Shown here piece by piece: positions 61,776 to 64,000 of a stretch of 64,000 nucleotides of DNA (the stretch's first letter is position 1; every line of letters begins with the position of its first letter). Where the stretch lies: NCBI RefSeq assembly GCF_028583545.1, contig NZ_CP087106.1, forward strand, positions 3,766,501-3,830,500, in the 5' to 3' direction. A program made the position numbers and the translations under genes. The notes under the pieces are model-generated. The model was not told the DNA's origin and made no database searches. It saw only the letters and a list, made by a program, of their open reading frames with translations. The stretch comes from Methylobacterium sp. NMS14P. GTDB lineage: Bacteria > Pseudomonadota > Alphaproteobacteria > Rhizobiales > Beijerinckiaceae.

Positions 61776-63017
61776 ATGGATGTGGACATCGTGCGGCCGC
61801 GGACCGACGGGGCGGAGCGCCGCGTCGAGACGCTCGAGGCGGAGAACATCCGCCTGCGCAGCCTGCTGACCCAGGCGACCGCGCAGGCTGACTGGGAGCG
61901 GCAGCGGAGCCGGCGGCTCGGCCGCATCATCGAGGCGGCGAGCCGCGTTGAGGCCGGGCGCATGGCGGCCGAACGGGTCGAGGCGCCGCGCGGGCCGCCG
62001 ACCCGCGAGCGGGCCGGGCTCGCGCCCGAGGCGAGGCCGCGCACCCTCGGCCGCGCACGGCCGATCGGCCTGCCGCAGGCGCCCAACGATTACCTGGAAC
62101 TGCTGGACCGCGAGGGGTGCCTGATCACCGCGAGCGAGGATGGCCCGGCCCTGTCCGCCGCGGGAGACGAGGCGGAGGCGATCGGTCGGCCGTGGATCGA
62201 TACCTGGACGCGCCCCGAGGACCGGGAGGCCGTGGGCGAGGCGCTCGACCGGGCGCGGCTCGGCCGGCCGAGCCGGTTCCAGGCGCAGTCGGAGGCCGGC
62301 GGCGCGATCCGCTGGTGGGACGTGGCCGTCACGCCGATCGGCGCGGCACCGGACCGGCCCGAGCGGATCCTGGCGGTGTCGCGCGACATCACCGACCAGA
62401 AGCTGACCGAGGCGCGCCAGACGCTGCTGATGCAGGAGCTGGCCCATCGGATGAAGAACACCATGGCCATGGTCCAGGCGGTCGCGACGCAGACCATGCG
62501 CAACGCGCCGTCGCTGGAGGCGGCCGGCGAGGCCCTGGCCGCGCGGCTTCTGGCGCTCGCGAAGGCGCACGACGTGCTGCTGCAGGGCTCCTTCACCCGG
62601 GCTTCCCTGAGCGGCCTGGTCGAGGGGGCCGTGTCGCTCCACGGGGACGGTGTCGCCGGCCGATTCCGCATCGCCGGTCCCGACCTGACGCTCGGCCCCC
62701 GGCACGGCATGACCCTGGCGCTGATGCTGCACGAACTCGGGACCAACGCGGCCAAGTACGGCGCGCTGTCGGTGGCCGCCGGCTGGGTCTGCATCACGTG
62801 GAACGTGGCCGAGGCGGCGGGCGGCCAGACCCTCCGGTTCCGCTGGGAGGAGAGCGGCGGACCGCCCGTCACGCCGCCGACCCGCACGGGGTTCGGCACC
62901 CGGCTCATCGCCCGCAGCCTCGCTCACAGCTTCGGCGGCACCGCCCACATGAGCTACCCGCGCGAGGGCGCGGTGCTGACCTTCGAGGCGCCCCTCGACG
63001 CGGTGATGGTGGCCTGA
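61776..63017 (+). CDS. HWE-family sensor histidine kinase with PAS domain
   Basis: 413 aa, soluble. N-terminal coiled coil (AERRVETLEAENIRLRSLLTQ region), a PAS-like domain (about 100-210) ending in the PAC VSRDITDQK, then the HisKA-2/HWE kinase core: phosphoacceptor H224 in ELAHRMKNTMAMVQ and N-box LALMLHELGTNAAKYG (HWE Glu/Asn). Common in general-stress and light sensing in this group. Followed convergently by an Hpt protein gene. Confidence 0.92.
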   Translation: MDVDIVRPRTDGAERRVETLEAENIRLRSLLTQATAQADWERQRSRRLGRIIEAASRVEAGRMAAERVEAPRGPPTRERAGLAPEARPRTLGRARPIGLPQAPNDYLELLDREGCLITASEDGPALSAAGDEAEAIGRPWIDTWTRPEDREAVGEALDRARLGRPSRFQAQSEAGGAIRWWDVAVTPIGAAPDRPERILAVSRDITDQKLTEARQTLLMQELAHRMKNTMAMVQAVATQTMRNAPSLEAAGEALAARLLALAKAHDVLLQGSFTRASLSGLVEGAVSLHGDGVAGRFRIAGPDLTLGPRHGMTLALMLHELGTNAAKYGALSVAAGWVCITWNVAEAAGGQTLRFRWEESGGPPVTPPTRTGFGTRLIARSLAHSFGGTAHMSYPREGAVLTFEAPLDAVMVA

Positions 63018-63032
63018 TGCGGCTGCGCGGCG

Positions 63033-63374
63033 CTAGGCGCTCAGCCGCGTCTCCGCCTGCAGGTCCCGCAGGGCCGCGACCGTCCGGTCGCGCAGGGTCC
63101 TGAGATCCACCAGCGATCGGGTCAGATCGTTGCCCGCCATGGCCGATTCCTCGAGGCCGCGGCAGGCCTGGGAGAGTTCGGCGCAGCCGAGCATGCCGGA
63201 CATCGAGACCAGCGTGTGCGCCTCGCGGCCGTAATCGTCATTGGCACGATCCGGCCCCTCGAAGGCGGTCGTGAGGCTGACGACGAACCGGTCGAGGATG
63301 CGGACGAGCTTCTCCGTGCCGATCACGGCCGTGAGTTCCTCGAGCGCGTCCCGGTTCACCAGGGAGTGCGACAC
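63033..63374 (-). CDS. Stand-alone Hpt phosphotransfer protein
   Basis: 113 aa from a GTG at 63374 with GGAG seven bases upstream; a longer start at 63425 is possible. A four-helix Hpt domain with the phosphoacceptor H53 in REAHTLVSMSGMLGC. Shuttles phosphate from a hybrid kinase to a response regulator. It converges on the HWE kinase with 15 bases between stops, so the pairing with it is only suggestive. Confidence 0.88.
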   Translation of the reverse strand: MSHSLVNRDALEELTAVIGTEKLVRILDRFVVSLTTAFEGPDRANDDYGREAHTLVSMSGMLGCAELSQACRGLEESAMAGNDLTRSLVDLRTLRDRTVAALRDLQAETRLSA

Positions 63375-63890
63375 CGTCGGTCTCCAAGTACGGATCCGCG
63401 ACAGCGATCCGAGAGAGGCGCGCAACCAAGGCGCCGCACAACGGCCAAGTTTGCAGCGAAGTGTTTACACCGCCTTGCGTCAGCTTTTCAACGAAGCGCG
63501 ACCGTCTCCCGGTCTTCGCAGGATTGACCCCGGCGCATGGATCGGCCGTCGCGGCGGCGAAAGACTGGTCAGGAACGAACATCGGACGCGGCGCGTCGCG
63601 AAGGACCGAAGCGTCGCAATGGGCATTGCGAATCAGTTCGGCCTCTCCTAGCCTCGCAGGCCTGTCGCGCTCGCATCAGGGAGGGAGCTGCATGATCGCT
63701 GTGTTGGCTACTCTCCGAGCAGGACTTGTCGGCGCCCCCGCGCGGGTCGGCTAGCCGCCTCCCGCTCTCGCCCGGCCCTGCCGCCCGGCGCCTCTGAACC
63801 CAGTCCCGTCTGACTACGCCGGCGCGCATCGTTCGCGATGGGACGCCCGCGTCACCCGGAGCCGACGCTTTCCCTGCGTCGGGCACTCGC
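63375..63890. other. Intergenic region before the edge gene, with a 20-aa ORF and hairpin
   Basis: About 516 bases. A 20-codon ORF at 63692-63754 (MIAVLATLRAGLVG...) has GGAGGG just upstream. A 7-bp hairpin CCGACGC-N7-GCGTCGG lies at 63862-63882, eight bases before the next ATG. This could be a leader peptide plus attenuator, but both may be chance. Confidence 0.35.
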
Positions 63891-64000
63891 ATGTCTCTGT
63901 CGTCTCCCCGGAAGCCGGACGCGGTCCGTCGCGTCCTGACCTTCGTCGTCCGCAGTTGGCGCAGGCGCTGGCCTCTCGTCGCCGGCCTCACCGGCGCGAT
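63891..64000 (+). CDS. Partial: N-terminus of membrane protein, ABC-transporter-like
   Basis: Starts ATG at 63891 and runs open to the window edge (36 complete codons). The visible part reads MSLSSPRKPDAVRRVLTF, then VVRSWRRRWPLVAGLTGA. A hydrophobic membrane entry after a basic lead is typical of ABC exporter N-termini. Family assignment cannot be confirmed. The ribosome-binding site is unclear; a hairpin sits just upstream. Confidence 0.5.
   Translation, partial: MSLSSPRKPDAVRRVLTFVVRSWRRRWPLVAGLTGA

Noticed and set aside
59532..62948. 1138-aa minus-strand ORF opposite ubiB and the histidine kinase
   Set aside because: It covers parts of three plus-strand genes with diagnostic motifs, so it is a shadow.

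Overview
The window is a contiguous stretch of very GC-rich chromosome (roughly 70% GC by eye, with a few conspicuously AT-richer promoter patches). Its gene content is alphaproteobacterial and most like Methylobacterium (Hyphomicrobiales). The pointers are a GcrA cell-cycle regulator, a MucR/Ros regulator, the classic rhizobial gene order trpA-accD-folC ... trxA-addA, an AddA-type recombination nuclease, an HWE-family histidine kinase and an Omp31/25-like porin. The assignment is inferred from family knowledge; no rRNA or tRNA gene was seen.

Layout. 1-8.5 kb: a repeat-containing micro-ORF, a patatin-like lipoprotein, gcrA, an orphan TAXI binding protein, cysK, a small exported protein, an overlapping operon of three tiny hydrophilic (probably disordered) proteins, and typA. 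8.9-14 kb: a very degenerate ABC-exporter-like protein, a cytochrome P450 and a convergent alpha/beta hydrolase. 14.1-17 kb: the minCDE division-site operon preceded by a second complete minC paralogue. 17.1-25.6 kb: addA, trxA, an outer-membrane beta-barrel, then folC-accD-trpA. 25.8-31 kb: HAD phosphatase, exported FAH-family protein, GH63-like glucosidase, a cysteine-less MucR and an LhgO-like oxidase. 32-37.4 kb: terB-lrgA-lrgB, then a histidine kinase / response regulator / tenA / DJ-1 operon. 37.7-49 kb: a membrane-anchored Ala/Pro-rich protein, a DbpA-like RNA helicase, a Ca2+/H+ antiporter, a REP-like palindromic repeat, a molybdopterin oxidoreductase with a flavin reductase partner, infA with an EamA transporter, an orphan amino-acid-type binding protein, and an aromatic aminotransferase with a 2-hydroxyacid dehydrogenase. 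49-51.3 kb: a TonB-dependent siderophore receptor.

51.3-59.7 kb is the most coherent accessory block. It holds a LacI-type regulator flanked on both sides by matching LacI-family operators, one 14-bp perfect palindrome and one near-perfect. Around it are a hydroxypyruvate-isomerase-family protein, an Asp/Glu-racemase-family protein, an FMN alpha-hydroxyacid dehydrogenase, a seven-bladed-propeller lactonase, an ACS-family MFS permease, a uronate-dehydrogenase-like enzyme and a binding protein with no signal peptide. I read it as a LacI-controlled sugar-acid (uronate/aldarate-type) utilisation locus. The substrate is an inference.

59.8-64 kb: a UbiB/ABC1 kinase-like protein, an HWE histidine kinase facing a lone Hpt protein, and the start of a membrane protein cut by the window edge. 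Apart from the edge gene I saw no clearly broken genes, insertion sequences, prophage or CRISPR array.
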